Positions 15,896 through 25,037 of a stretch of DNA of 47,639 bases are shown here, one piece after another. The translations under genes and the position numbers were made by a program. The stretch is taken from assembly GCA_018335875.1 (NCBI GenBank), contig JAGXRN010000043.1, positions 1-47,639 on the forward strand. Direction: 5' to 3'. The notes under the pieces are model-generated. The model was given only the letters and a program-made list of their open reading frames with translations. It ran no database searches and had not been told where the DNA came from. Position 1 is the first letter of the stretch; every line of letters starts with the position of its first letter. This DNA is from Dethiobacter sp. GTDB taxonomy: Bacteria; Bacillota; Dethiobacteria; Dethiobacterales; Dethiobacteraceae.

Positions 15896-16959
15896 TGATG
15901 GATAAGCTTAGAGTATTGCGAAGGGAAAAAGGCGGCAATACTGCTGACCCAGAGCTCCGGCAGTTCAAGGCCCACGTCCTTTATAAGTGCCACAAGTTTG
16001 GAAAAAATCGGGTACCAGGGCTTGAGCAAAAACTCTTCTTCTGCCTGGTAGCAGTTAGCTTCCAACAGGCAGAACTCAACATCCAGTTGTTTAAGAAATA
16101 CGTCTTTCAATCGGGTTTTTCCGATACCGGCTTCCCCGAGAATTATAACAACCCTGGTTTCTCTTGTCTTCAGGCATGTGTTAAAGAGCTCATTGAGTTG
16201 AGCCAGTTCTTGCCGTCTGCCGTAAAAAAAAGCTTCCCGCTCGGTTTTTGCTGTTTTAAACGCCTTACTTCTGACATTCATGATTTCAAGATGCAATGAA
16301 GTTGTCGTGCCTTCGGGCTGAACACCAAGTTCCATCTCCAAAATCCGGCAGAGACGTTCATGCAGCTCAACTGCTTTGTTATATAGACCGAGATCAGCGT
16401 AATACCTCATAAGAATCCTGTAAGCTCTTTCATCAAACTCATTGACTTCAATCAAAGCAAGGGCAAGTTCGTCAACGGGAAGCTTGCGGCGCCTTCTTTC
16501 CTCTATTTCTTCATATAAAATTTTAACATAACGTTCCTGGTAATGGGTCCTTTTTAACAGCATCCATTCCTCGAAAGTGTCCCCGTCCTTCAGTAAAAAA
16601 CCTTTTAAAAACGGCCCCTGGTATGCCTCAACAGCATCTTTGCCTTTCCGGTTAAAAAGAGCCAGGTCGGTTTCGATATTTACTGCCGGATTAACCATCA
16701 CCACTGATTTTTTTGGTGAAACTAAAATATCAGTGTCAAAAGCTTTTTTAATTTTATAAATTGCATTGCGTAAATTTTTTTTTGCCGTTTCCTCTTCCAA
16801 TTCTCCCCACAGTAGGTTTACCAGTTCATCACGGCTAGCTTGCCCGTTAAGCAATAGATAATAAAACAACGCTTCCGCCTTGCGGAAAGGAAAAAGCACC
16901 CTCGTATTGTTCATTAGCACAGTAGGGGTGCCAAATAATTTCACTCTGACAGTACACAT
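15862..16959 (-). pseudogene. truncated BTAD/AAA transcriptional regulator (SARP-like)
   Basis: The frame starts at an ATG (16959) with GAGGAGG eight bases upstream. It has an OmpR-type winged helix (residues about 3-95: RVKLFGTPTVLMNN, LVNLLWGELEEETAKKNLRN), a BTAD helical domain (about 97-240), then the start of an AAA ATPase with Walker A GEAGIGKTR near residue 280. Homologues continue for hundreds of residues; here the ATPase breaks off shortly after Walker A and the frame ends in a short unrelated tail (RAPRTSGS) at the junction with the YjiH fragment. The N-terminal DNA-binding part could still be made, but sensing and ATPase functions are lost. Confidence 0.75.
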
Positions 16960-17037
16960 CCCCACTGCCTCCTCTTTTACACAGATAGCTTATATATTCT
17001 TGATTACTTCTTAATTTCCTTTGTCAAAGAATTGTAA

Positions 17038-17060
17038 TAAAAAACACGCCTCACGGCGTG
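17038..17060 (-). terminator. terminator after hutU
   Basis: Minus strand: CACGCC, loop GTGA, GGCGTG (17045-17060), then TTTTTTATT. It lies just after the hutU stop and separates hutU from the BTAD remnant. Confidence 0.8.
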
Positions 17061-17072
17061 CAGATAATTTGG

Positions 17073-19100
17073 CTAGTCTTTCTTAAAGACCCTGTCTACC
17101 AACGCGCTGACCATTTCATCCCCGGCAATGTAAGGCAGTGTTATATGGTCTGTGCCTTCGTTTTCCCGGTTATAATCCATACCGGTGGAAATCGAATTCT
17201 CATTTCTGGCCCACGCTCTTCTGGCTACCCCTCCCATAACATCCCAGGGCATAGCTGTTTTCAGGATATTGTCGACACGTTCGCTGCCATCGAGCACCAT
17301 GCCGAATCCGCCGTTGATCGCTTTCCCTATTCCCACTCCACCGCCGTTATGCAGTGCAACCAGGCTCATTCCCCTGGCAGCGTTGCCCGCAAAACACTGG
17401 GTAGCCATGTCAGCCATCACGTTGCTGCCATCTTTAATATTGGCAGTTTCCCTGAAAGGTGAATCAGTACCCCCGGTGTCGTGGTGATCCCTACCCATCA
17501 TAATTGGCCCGACATCGCCGCTTCTGACCATGTCATTAAATTTTAACGCAATCCGCGTGCGGCCCATGGCATCCTGGTAGAGGATCCTGGCCTGTGTACC
17601 AACGACCAACCTGTTTTTCTCAGCGTCCCTGACCCACACATAGTTATCCCTGTCCTGGCCCCTCCTGTCGGGATCAATACATTCCATAGCCGCCCGGTCT
17701 GTTTTCTTTAAATCTTCCGGATTGCCGCTGAGGCAGACCCAACGAAACGGCCCATATCCGTAATCAAACAACTCCGGCCCCATTATATCTTCAACATACG
17801 AGGGAAAGACAAAACCATCCTTTTCGTCTACCCCGTTTTTAGAGACCTCTTTTACACCGGCGTCAAACACCGCTTTCAGGAAAGAGTTGCCGTAGTCAAA
17901 GAAATAAGCTCCTCTTTCCACCAGCACTTTAATCAGTTCGAAATGCTTTCGGAGTGATTCATCCACCATTTTCAAAAACTGCGGCCTGTTGTTGCGCAGC
18001 ATCTCGGTCCTTTCAGCGAAGGTGAGCCCCTGCGGGCAGTAACCGCCCTCATAAGCTGCATGGCAGGATGTCTGGTCGGAGAGGAGGTCAATCTTAATGT
18101 CGTTTTCAACAGCATAGGCCAATAAATCTACAATGTTGCCGTGGTAGGCAATGGAAACCGTCCTACCGTCTGCAGCATACTCCTTTGCCCACCGGAAAAC
18201 CTCTTCCAGGTTGTCTGATACCCTGTTCACCCATCCCTGATCGTGCCTGGTCTTGATTCTGGAGTAGTCGACTTCGGCTATGACGCCGACACCGCCCGCA
18301 ATTTCAATTGCCTTGGCCTGTGCGCCGCTCATACCGCCCAGACCCGAAGTCACAAACAGTTTGCCCTTGAGGTCCTCACTCTGCCCAACCCCCAGCTTTA
18401 ATCGTCCCGCATTAACAAGTGTATTAAATGTCCCATGCACAATACCCTGGGGGCCGATATACATCCAGCCGCCGGCAGTCATTTGTCCGTAGTTGGCGAC
18501 CCCCATCTGTTGTGCAACTTCCCAATCTTTAAGATTATCAAACATCCCCACCATGAGTGCATTGGTAATTATCACCCTTGGGCTATCAGGCCTGGAGCGG
18601 AACAGTCCAAGCGGATGGCCTGACTCAACCACCAGCGTCTGGTGGTCTGTCATCACTTCCAGGTACTTCTTGAGCAGCTGGTACTGCATCCAGTTCTGGC
18701 ATACGCTACCTGTTTCGCCATATGTGACAAGCTCGTAGGGATAAAGCGCCACGTCAAAGTCCAGATTGTTGTCAATCATAACCTGGAACGCTTTACCTTC
18801 GATGCAATTCCCCTTGTACCGGTCAATGGGCTTACCTTTGATATTTCCCTGGGGCCTGAACCGGTATCCGTATATTCTCCCTCTGGTCACCAGTTCTTCA
18901 AGAAACTCCGGAGCAACCAGCTCATGGAAGTCTGCCGGCACATATCTCAACGCATTTTTTAAGGCAATTTCAGTCTGCTGCCGGCTGATAGTAAATCCCC
19001 TGTGCGGGGCTCTTCTGATACCATCCACAAATTCAGGCATATCTGGAAGCTCATTATCAAGTTTAATGGTCATAGAAGCCCCTATGTCCCTGTTTAACAT
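17073..19100 (-). CDS. hutU: urocanate hydratase (long form)
   Basis: 675 residues, longer than the roughly 555-residue form of Bacillus or Pseudomonas and close to the animal enzyme. Typical blocks are LRYVPADFHELVAPEFLEEL, TAGGWMYIGPQGIVHGTFNT, the NAD-binding GLGGMSGAQAKAIEIAGG, DQTSCHAAYEGGYCPQGLTF and RDHHDTGGTDSPFRET. It hydrates urocanate to imidazolonepropionate using tightly bound NAD+. The ATG at 19100 lies six bases after AAGGGGAG; an in-frame GTG at 19118 is inside the ribosome site. It is the last gene of fchA-ftcD-hutI-hutU. Confidence 0.95.
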   Translation of the reverse strand: MLNRDIGASMTIKLDNELPDMPEFVDGIRRAPHRGFTISRQQTEIALKNALRYVPADFHELVAPEFLEELVTRGRIYGYRFRPQGNIKGKPIDRYKGNCIEGKAFQVMIDNNLDFDVALYPYELVTYGETGSVCQNWMQYQLLKKYLEVMTDHQTLVVESGHPLGLFRSRPDSPRVIITNALMVGMFDNLKDWEVAQQMGVANYGQMTAGGWMYIGPQGIVHGTFNTLVNAGRLKLGVGQSEDLKGKLFVTSGLGGMSGAQAKAIEIAGGVGVIAEVDYSRIKTRHDQGWVNRVSDNLEEVFRWAKEYAADGRTVSIAYHGNIVDLLAYAVENDIKIDLLSDQTSCHAAYEGGYCPQGLTFAERTEMLRNNRPQFLKMVDESLRKHFELIKVLVERGAYFFDYGNSFLKAVFDAGVKEVSKNGVDEKDGFVFPSYVEDIMGPELFDYGYGPFRWVCLSGNPEDLKKTDRAAMECIDPDRRGQDRDNYVWVRDAEKNRLVVGTQARILYQDAMGRTRIALKFNDMVRSGDVGPIMMGRDHHDTGGTDSPFRETANIKDGSNVMADMATQCFAGNAARGMSLVALHNGGGVGIGKAINGGFGMVLDGSERVDNILKTAMPWDVMGGVARRAWARNENSISTGMDYNRENEGTDHITLPYIAGDEMVSALVDRVFKKD

Positions 19101-19141
19101 ACATTTCTCCCCTTTCACAATTAATTATATCTCTGCTGCGT

Positions 19142-19180
19142 CTATAAAGCGTCAACAGGAGGGGGTTATATGCTTTATAG
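19142..19180 (-). other. hairpin in the hutI-hutU spacer
   Basis: CTATAAAGC (19142-19150) and GCTTTATAG (19172-19180) form a perfect 9-base-pair stem around a loop that contains no T run. It may be an mRNA stabilising or processing element between hutI and hutU. Confidence 0.4.
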
Positions 19181-19193
19181 TGTGAGTAAAAGA

Positions 19194-20453
19194 TTAAACA
19201 ACCTTAACCCCCCGTTTATAGACACTCTCTACCAGGTTAACTCCGTAGTGGTAAGGGATATACCTGTAGTCCGGAGCATCCATTATTAGAATATCGGCCT
19301 GTTTGCCTGCCTCCAGGCTGCCTACGGCGCCGGCGCGCCTGAGGGCGTGCGCCGCATTTATTGTGGCGGCGCTTAATGCCTCCGCCGGAGTCAACTTCAT
19401 TTTCAGACAGGCCAGCGTTATTATCAGCTGCATGGACTCAGTAGGTGACGAGCCGGGGTTGCGGTCAGTCGACAGGGCCACAGCGACTCCCCTGTCGATC
19501 ATTTCCCTGGCAGGAGCAAAGGGCTCCATGAGGAAAAAGGCGGTGCCGGGCAGCAAAACCGCAATTACTCCTGCTTCAGCCATCTCTTCCATCCCCTGAA
19601 GTGAAACCTTCAACAGGTGATCGGCGCTGACAGCACCTACCCTGGCTGCCAGTTCAGCCCCGCCAAAGCTTACAATCTCGTCGGCATGAAGTTTAGGCAG
19701 CAATCCGTACTTCTTGGCGCTTTCCAGAATAGACTCCGACTGTTCTATATTAAATACTCCCTCTTCACAGAAGACATCGCAAAATTCAGCCAGTTTTTCT
19801 TCGGCAACCCGGGGCAGCATTTCTTCAATAACCAACCTGACAAAGTCGTCCTGCCTGTCTTTGTACTCAGGAGGGAAAGCATGGGCGCCCATAAAAGTCG
19901 GAACAATATCCAGCGCATGGGTTTGGCTTAAGTGCCGTATTACCTCAAGCAGACGGATTTCCCCTTCGGTGTTGAGGGCATACCCGCTTTTGATTTCCAC
20001 TGTGCCGACTCCCTGCTTCATGAACATGTCGAGCCTGCGGCGGCCCATTTCCTCCAACCCACCTCTTGAAGCCTGCAAAGTGGCCTTTACAGTGCTTAAT
20101 ATGCCTCCGCCTGCCTGCATAATTTCCATATACGTGGCACCTTTTAGGCGCAGTTCAAATTCCGCCTGCCGGCTGCCGGCAAAGACAAGATGAGTGTGCG
20201 GGTCGACAAAACAGGGCATAACTACTTTGCCCCAAGCGTCAAATACCCTGGCATGGGGTAGGAGCTGTGTACTGCTTTCTATGTCAGCCGTTTTGCCGAC
20301 TGCAATAATCTTTCCCTCCAGGGCAGCAACGGCCCCCCCTGAAATAATAGCCAGGTCTTCAAGCTCACTGCCCCGTTTGGGCCGGTGGCTGAAACCTGCC
20401 ATGGTCAAAACCTGCGCGGCATTTTTAATCAGAAGGTCAACAGATTGTTTCAT
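19194..20453 (-). CDS. hutI: imidazolonepropionase
   Basis: 419 residues, the normal length. An amidohydrolase with metal-binding DPHTHLVFAGSRQAEF at the N-terminal end of the barrel, EIKSGYAL, LHADEIVSFGGAELA and ALSTDRNPGSSPTESM towards the C-terminus. It opens the imidazolone ring to give N-formimino-L-glutamate. It lies between ftcD and hutU with a 15-base gap to ftcD, consistent with one operon. Confidence 0.95.
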   Translation of the reverse strand: MKQSVDLLIKNAAQVLTMAGFSHRPKRGSELEDLAIISGGAVAALEGKIIAVGKTADIESSTQLLPHARVFDAWGKVVMPCFVDPHTHLVFAGSRQAEFELRLKGATYMEIMQAGGGILSTVKATLQASRGGLEEMGRRRLDMFMKQGVGTVEIKSGYALNTEGEIRLLEVIRHLSQTHALDIVPTFMGAHAFPPEYKDRQDDFVRLVIEEMLPRVAEEKLAEFCDVFCEEGVFNIEQSESILESAKKYGLLPKLHADEIVSFGGAELAARVGAVSADHLLKVSLQGMEEMAEAGVIAVLLPGTAFFLMEPFAPAREMIDRGVAVALSTDRNPGSSPTESMQLIITLACLKMKLTPAEALSAATINAAHALRRAGAVGSLEAGKQADILIMDAPDYRYIPYHYGVNLVESVYKRGVKVV

Positions 20454-20468
20454 AGTTTTGGCCTCACT

Positions 20469-21365
20469 TTAGAAAAAAATCTTTTTCTCCAAAACCTGGT
20501 CATGGGAAAACCCATCCAACTGCAAGTAGTATGCGGTAGCATCAAGTATGTATTTTAGGGGAATCAACCCCACTATTTCAGTGGAGGCAACTGTTACACC
20601 ATAACGGGCGGCTTCTGATTTAATCAGTTCTACAACCCTGTAAACAGGGGTAGCGTCACAGTCAACCAGGTTCATGGAAACCTGCGCCTGCTTCCTGTCT
20701 GCAAGCAGCACCCCCATCGCCTTAACATTGGTAAGGCCTCCGCTTTTCTCACGAATAGCCAGCGCTATTTTTCTGGCTATTTTTAAATCGCCGGTGTTCA
20801 GGTTTACATTAAAAGCAACCAGGGGGCGCCGTGCTCCCACCGCCGTGGCTCCGGCACTCGCATTAAAACGCGCAGGCCCAAAATCAGGCGCCTGGCACGA
20901 ATCATCCAACCTCGCTGCCAGGCTCTCATACTCTCCACGCCGGACGTCAGCCAGGTTGCGGCGCTCGGGCCGTGTGGCCGCCTCCTCATAAAGGTAGACC
21001 GGAATCCCAAGCTCCCGTGCAATTCTCTCTCCGGTACTGCGCGCGAGCTCCACACAATCTTCCATGGATAAACCGCTCACGGGTATAAACGGAATAACAT
21101 CGGCAGCACCCATACGGGGGTGGCCGCCGTGGTGCAGGCGCATGTCGATAAGTTCAGCAGCCTTGGCGGCTGCCCGGAAAGCGGCTTCGCCCACAGCCTG
21201 ACGGTCGCCGACAAATGTCACCACAGAACGGTTATGGTCATAGTCACTTGAATAATCAAGAAGACGGACTCCCGGTACAGCCTTAACCGCCTCCACAATG
21301 GCTTCCACAACATCAGGGCGCCTGCCCTCACTGAAATTAGGCACACACTGCACAAGTTCAGTCAA
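20469..21365 (-). CDS. ftcD: glutamate formimidoyltransferase
   Basis: 298 residues, a free-standing formiminotransferase domain. The N-terminus VQCVPNFSEGRRPDV and LHHGGHPRMGAADVIPFIP, followed by GIPVYLYEEAA, are hallmark motifs. It transfers the formimino group from formiminoglutamate to tetrahydrofolate, releasing glutamate. In animals the transferase and cyclodeaminase are one polypeptide; here the cyclodeaminase is the separate gene just upstream (22-base gap). Confidence 0.95.
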   Translation of the reverse strand: MTELVQCVPNFSEGRRPDVVEAIVEAVKAVPGVRLLDYSSDYDHNRSVVTFVGDRQAVGEAAFRAAAKAAELIDMRLHHGGHPRMGAADVIPFIPVSGLSMEDCVELARSTGERIARELGIPVYLYEEAATRPERRNLADVRRGEYESLAARLDDSCQAPDFGPARFNASAGATAVGARRPLVAFNVNLNTGDLKIARKIALAIREKSGGLTNVKAMGVLLADRKQAQVSMNLVDCDATPVYRVVELIKSEAARYGVTVASTEIVGLIPLKYILDATAYYLQLDGFSHDQVLEKKIFF

Positions 21366-21387
21366 TTTACCTCATCCTTTTACTCGG

Positions 21388-22017
21388 TTATATTTTAAGC
21401 TGCTCTTCCAGGTAGTTTAAAGTTTTGGTGTAACTCTCATTTCCCTCTTTACGAACCAATGCAAGCTGACTGCTGCAGTTACCAACAAACTCACTGTCTT
21501 TGACGGCGCCAAGGTTAATCAATACATTATAAGCCGCCCCGGTCAACCCTGCATATGCCTGGAGGTTGGCCACGCCAAGGTCGCTGATGGCACTTTCGTT
21601 GCCTTTTCCCGCTGCAGTTTCAACCAAGCCCAATAGCTTCAGGCAGCTTTTACATACATTAAGCGGAACCATGGTTGCTTCTTTAAAAGCCTGCTGAATA
21701 GACTGTGTCCTTATTTCCTTCTCCCCTTCGCTTCCCTTTGGCAGCTTAAAAGCAGCCATTACTTTGGCAAAGGCCTGCGTGTCCTCTTCCACAGCTTTCT
21801 GAAGCTCTAAAAGGCAGCTTTCTGCCTCATTCAGTGTTTTTATCATCATATCCTCTGCGTCGCCGTATTTAACTTTACCTATGGTAAGGTTGCAGTACAT
21901 GGCGAGCAGGGCAGCCGCCTGTGCCCCGGCCAGGGCAGACACACTGCCACCTCCGGGCGCGGGGGAAGAGGAAGCCACTTCATTGTTAAACTGTTCCACA
22001 GTAAGCTTGGTAAGCAT
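21388..22017 (-). CDS. fchA: formimidoyltetrahydrofolate cyclodeaminase
   Basis: 209 residues, all alpha. SSSPAPGGGSVSALAGAQAA is the family's N-terminal signature, and NVCKSCLKLLGLVETAAGKG with ISDLGVANLQAYAGLTGAAY is typical. It converts 5-formimino-THF to 5,10-methenyl-THF and ammonia, feeding the one-carbon pool. It is the first gene of the fchA-ftcD-hutI-hutU unit and has its own likely promoter. Confidence 0.94.
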   Translation of the reverse strand: MLTKLTVEQFNNEVASSSPAPGGGSVSALAGAQAAALLAMYCNLTIGKVKYGDAEDMMIKTLNEAESCLLELQKAVEEDTQAFAKVMAAFKLPKGSEGEKEIRTQSIQQAFKEATMVPLNVCKSCLKLLGLVETAAGKGNESAISDLGVANLQAYAGLTGAAYNVLINLGAVKDSEFVGNCSSQLALVRKEGNESYTKTLNYLEEQLKI

Positions 22018-22047
22018 TGAGCACCTCGTTATAATTGTTTTGCTGTA

Positions 22048-22077
22048 ATTCTACCACAGCCTTGATATTACTGACAA
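22048..22077 (-). promoter_or_regulatory. promoter of fchA-ftcD-hutI-hutU
   Basis: Minus strand: -35 TTGTCA (22072-22077), 18-base spacer, -10 TAGAAT (22048-22053), about 30 bases from the fchA start. A small hairpin AGACTC/GAGTCT (22133-22151) lies further upstream, after the preceding gene. Confidence 0.5.
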
Positions 22078-22166
22078 TAACTGCTTACTCGGCGATGTGA
22101 CGCTTTTTCAGGGTTGAAGATAAGATAAATTTAGACTCTGATGGGGAGTCTGTAAGTATTTTAATA

Positions 22167-23546
22167 TCATTCGGCTTTTTCCTTTCCTCTTTCCATCCAG
22201 TGAGGTCTTACATCTTTATAAGGTTTTTTACCGTATAGTACATCATCAAGCTTAGGCACGATTCTTCTTGCAACGTCTGAGTTTCTTAATGAGTATCTAA
22301 CCAATCTGTGAACAAGATTATCAGGCTTATTATAAGGACAACTGTTTATACAGATACCACAGTCAGTCCCCACTTTCCTCCAAAATCCATAGCATTTTTC
22401 TTGTTTAATCTGCCACCTGGGATGTCCATTGATAATTTCTTTCTGACCGGCGGGAATTGCCTGAGAAGGACAGTTTCGTACACATTTTAAACAATAATTA
22501 CAGAAATTTTGAGCACCAAAACTTTTAGGTTTACCCGGAATAAGGGGAATATCAGTAGTAACAACTCCCAGCCTAATCCTTGGACCATATTTTTCAGTCA
22601 TTAAAATGCCCATGCGACCTATCTCTCCTAAACCTGCATCTGCAGCTACCAAAGGGCATACCACCAGATAATTGCCGTCCGTATGTGCTCTTGCGTCATA
22701 CCCCAGACCTTTCAGATAATAAGCCAACTCCAGTCCTATTTTCGCTAACTCCATATATTGTTTTGCAGTCTCTATGCCAACAGGTAATTTTGGCGCATTT
22801 AAAATCATATTGTGCGCCATTTCAACTGCATAGACTATGGCGTATTTGTGCTTGGGAGCCGGCTCTGACCCATAGACATCCGGTCGACGTCCACGGTAAG
22901 AATAATAATGGTAATCACGCAGTTCTGTGACTCCTACTAGGTTTGCCCCGAAATACTGCGCTAACCCCTTTAATTTCGCAGTCATATGCTCAGGATCGGA
23001 ATATACTTTATCGTTTTCTGCTTTGGGTTCAGTCAGTGGACGCAGATTTGCAAGCACCTCAAACAATGAGTTCATAATAGGAGCATCATAACGGTTATAA
23101 GTTTGGGTTCCTGGCTCCCCTAACTTGGGCTTTGCTCTGATATCAGCATCAACTGCTTTTTTTTCAGGATGCCTGGTATAATATTCTATATATTGCGGAG
23201 AACCTTCTTCATATGCAGCTCTGGAAAACATAATGTCTCTTTCATCTATCTGTCCCATATTGGCAGGTAATAAAAATTCTTCTTTTTTACCAATCGGTAA
23301 AAACATAACTGCACATAGACTAATAACTAAAAAATTCACTAAAACAAGAACTAAAGGTTTAAAGGGAAATTCAAAGAACAGGGCAGAGGCCCATAAGAAT
23401 AAAAATATTACTCCAGAGAAAAATATTCTCTTTGCTGCCTGTGGTTCCTTATCTTTTACAAGGGCATACACCGAATAAAAGATAAAGAAGCCTAAAAGTA
23501 TCAACAATCCCCATCCCATAAAAAAAGCAATGCTTCCTATTTCCAT
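22167..23546 (-). CDS. membrane-anchored reductive-dehalogenase-like iron-sulfur protein
   Basis: 459 residues. Three N-terminal membrane helices (about 5-28, 41-60, 63-85) replace the Tat signal of classical RdhA. The DERDIMFSRAAYEEGSPQYI region and the following domain, with NYLVVCPLVAADAGLGEIGR, match the corrinoid-binding reductive dehalogenase fold. Two clusters follow: CNYCLKCVRNCP and C-x10-C-x2-C-x3-CP (CGICINSCPYN). It could reduce a halogenated or other corrinoid-dependent substrate at the membrane; the substrate is unknown and no rdhB anchor gene is present, as expected for a self-anchored form. The ATG at 23546 follows GGGGGG; it lies 75 bases after livF on the same strand. Confidence 0.8.
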   Translation of the reverse strand: MEIGSIAFFMGWGLLILLGFFIFYSVYALVKDKEPQAAKRIFFSGVIFLFLWASALFFEFPFKPLVLVLVNFLVISLCAVMFLPIGKKEEFLLPANMGQIDERDIMFSRAAYEEGSPQYIEYYTRHPEKKAVDADIRAKPKLGEPGTQTYNRYDAPIMNSLFEVLANLRPLTEPKAENDKVYSDPEHMTAKLKGLAQYFGANLVGVTELRDYHYYSYRGRRPDVYGSEPAPKHKYAIVYAVEMAHNMILNAPKLPVGIETAKQYMELAKIGLELAYYLKGLGYDARAHTDGNYLVVCPLVAADAGLGEIGRMGILMTEKYGPRIRLGVVTTDIPLIPGKPKSFGAQNFCNYCLKCVRNCPSQAIPAGQKEIINGHPRWQIKQEKCYGFWRKVGTDCGICINSCPYNKPDNLVHRLVRYSLRNSDVARRIVPKLDDVLYGKKPYKDVRPHWMERGKEKAE

Positions 23547-23620
23547 TCTAGATAACCCCCCGTTAGAACTATTAAAATAATGCCTTGCCGGGCTCCGTTC
23601 CATTCTTTATGATATCTAAA

Positions 23621-24325
23621 TTAAATCCCCATATATGCCTTTCTAAGATTGTCGTTACGCAAAAGTGATTTAGCCTCTTCATTCATAATAATCCGTCCAT
23701 TCTCCATTACATAGCCCCTGTCTGCAAGCTCCAGTGTCTTAACAACATTCTGCTCTACTAGAAGCACTGTTGTTCCCTGTTCCTTAATTTTTTCTATTAT
23801 TTCAAAGACCCTTTGCGTTATTACAGGTGCAAGTCCTAAAGAAGGTTCGTCCATAATTAGAATTTTTGGCACACCCATCAACCCCCTCCCGATGGCGACC
23901 ATTTGCTGTTGCCCACCACTTAGAGAACCTGCTAGCTGGCTTTTTTTTGTGTATAAATCCGGCAGCAATTCATAAACCGTTTCCAGTGACTCATTAAGCT
24001 TTTTCCTTGCCCGTTTTGAGTAAGCACCAAGGTATAGATTTTCCTGCACTGTCATCATCGGGAAAAGGCTTCTTCCCTCACAAACCTGAATCAATCCAAG
24101 ATTAACCCTTTCATAAGCTGGTATATTATTTATCTTTTTTCCTTCAAAGTATATTTCACCACTGATTTCTTTTATCAAACCTGAGATGCACTTTATAGTT
24201 GTCGTTTTACCTGCTGCATTCGCACCTATTAATGCAACGACCTCACCGTCTTTTATCTCCATTGAGACATTAAATAGTATCTGGATATCGCCATAACCTG
24301 CAGAGAGATTTTTAACTTTCAACAA
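23621..24325 (-). CDS. livF: branched-chain amino acid type ABC transporter, ATPase LivF
   Basis: 234 residues, the LivF length. Walker A GANAAGKTTT, signature LSGGQQQMVAIGR and Walker B ILIMDEPSLGLAP are intact. It starts at one of two adjacent TTG codons after GGGGGAGG and overlaps livG by 14 bases. With LivG it energises the importer. It is last of the five liv genes. Confidence 0.93.
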   Translation of the reverse strand: MLKVKNLSAGYGDIQILFNVSMEIKDGEVVALIGANAAGKTTTIKCISGLIKEISGEIYFEGKKINNIPAYERVNLGLIQVCEGRSLFPMMTVQENLYLGAYSKRARKKLNESLETVYELLPDLYTKKSQLAGSLSGGQQQMVAIGRGLMGVPKILIMDEPSLGLAPVITQRVFEIIEKIKEQGTTVLLVEQNVVKTLELADRGYVMENGRIIMNEEAKSLLRNDNLRKAYMGI

Positions 24326-25037
24326 GAGAGTATTCCTCCCCCAAATATGCTTTAACTACTTCAGGATTTTTTGATATTTCCATTGAGCTTCCTTCCGCAA
24401 GTTTTTCACCATGATTTAGTACAATTATCTTTTCAGACAAATGCATGACAGCAGACATAATATGCTCGATAAGAAAAATGCCCACACCTGTTTTATTAAT
24501 ATTTACTATGGTTTTCATAACATCCTTTATTTCGGTAGGATTGAGTCCGCACATGACTTCATCTAAAAGCAAAAGTTTTGGATCAGTTGCCAGGGCTCTT
24601 GCTACTTCCAGCCTTTTGCGTTCGCAAAGATTCAGATTTTTTGCATACTTGTCACGGTGATGGTAAAGATTCAAAAAGTTTAAAACTTCCCCTGCTTTTT
24701 CATAAGCATCATTCATTCTTGTATTTCGAAGTAAAGCAGCAATAACGACATTTTTTTCAACAGATAAGTTATTAAAAGTTTTAACCAGCTGAAAAGTTCG
24801 TGAGATACCCATTTCACAGATCCGTTCAGGGGCTAAGCCGTTTATAATCTTACTGTTAAAGACAATTTCTCCCTGATCCAATTTGTATAGGTTGGTTACT
24901 AAATTAAAAATAGTTGTCTTCCCTGCACCATTGGGGCCTATCAGTCCTGTAATTCTATCTGCTTCAACTTCTAGGCTCACTTCTTTTACAGCTTTTAAAC
25001 CATCAAACGCCTTTGACACTTTTTTTAGTTCCAGCAT
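24312..25037 (-). CDS. livG: branched-chain amino acid type ABC transporter, ATPase LivG
   Basis: 241 residues. Walker A GPNGAGKTTIFN, ISRTFQLVKTFNNLSVEKNV and Walker B LLLLDEVMCGLNP are clear. The signature helix reads LNLCERKRLEVARAL rather than LSxGQ, a variant known from some Liv-type ATPases. GGGAGG precedes the ATG. It overlaps livM by 35 bases, so the pair is translationally coupled. Confidence 0.92.
   Translation of the reverse strand: MLELKKVSKAFDGLKAVKEVSLEVEADRITGLIGPNGAGKTTIFNLVTNLYKLDQGEIVFNSKIINGLAPERICEMGISRTFQLVKTFNNLSVEKNVVIAALLRNTRMNDAYEKAGEVLNFLNLYHHRDKYAKNLNLCERKRLEVARALATDPKLLLLDEVMCGLNPTEIKDVMKTIVNINKTGVGIFLIEHIMSAVMHLSEKIIVLNHGEKLAEGSSMEISKNPEVVKAYLGEEYSLVES

Noticed and set aside
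17185..21000. Numerous long plus-strand ORFs opposite the hut genes
   Set aside because: They are frame shadows of strongly supported minus-strand enzymes and have no family motifs or ribosome sites.
24312..25037. LivG as an inactive ATPase because the LSxGQ signature is missing
   Set aside because: The L-x-L-x2-RKRLExARAL variant is common in some Liv-type ATPases and all other motifs are intact.
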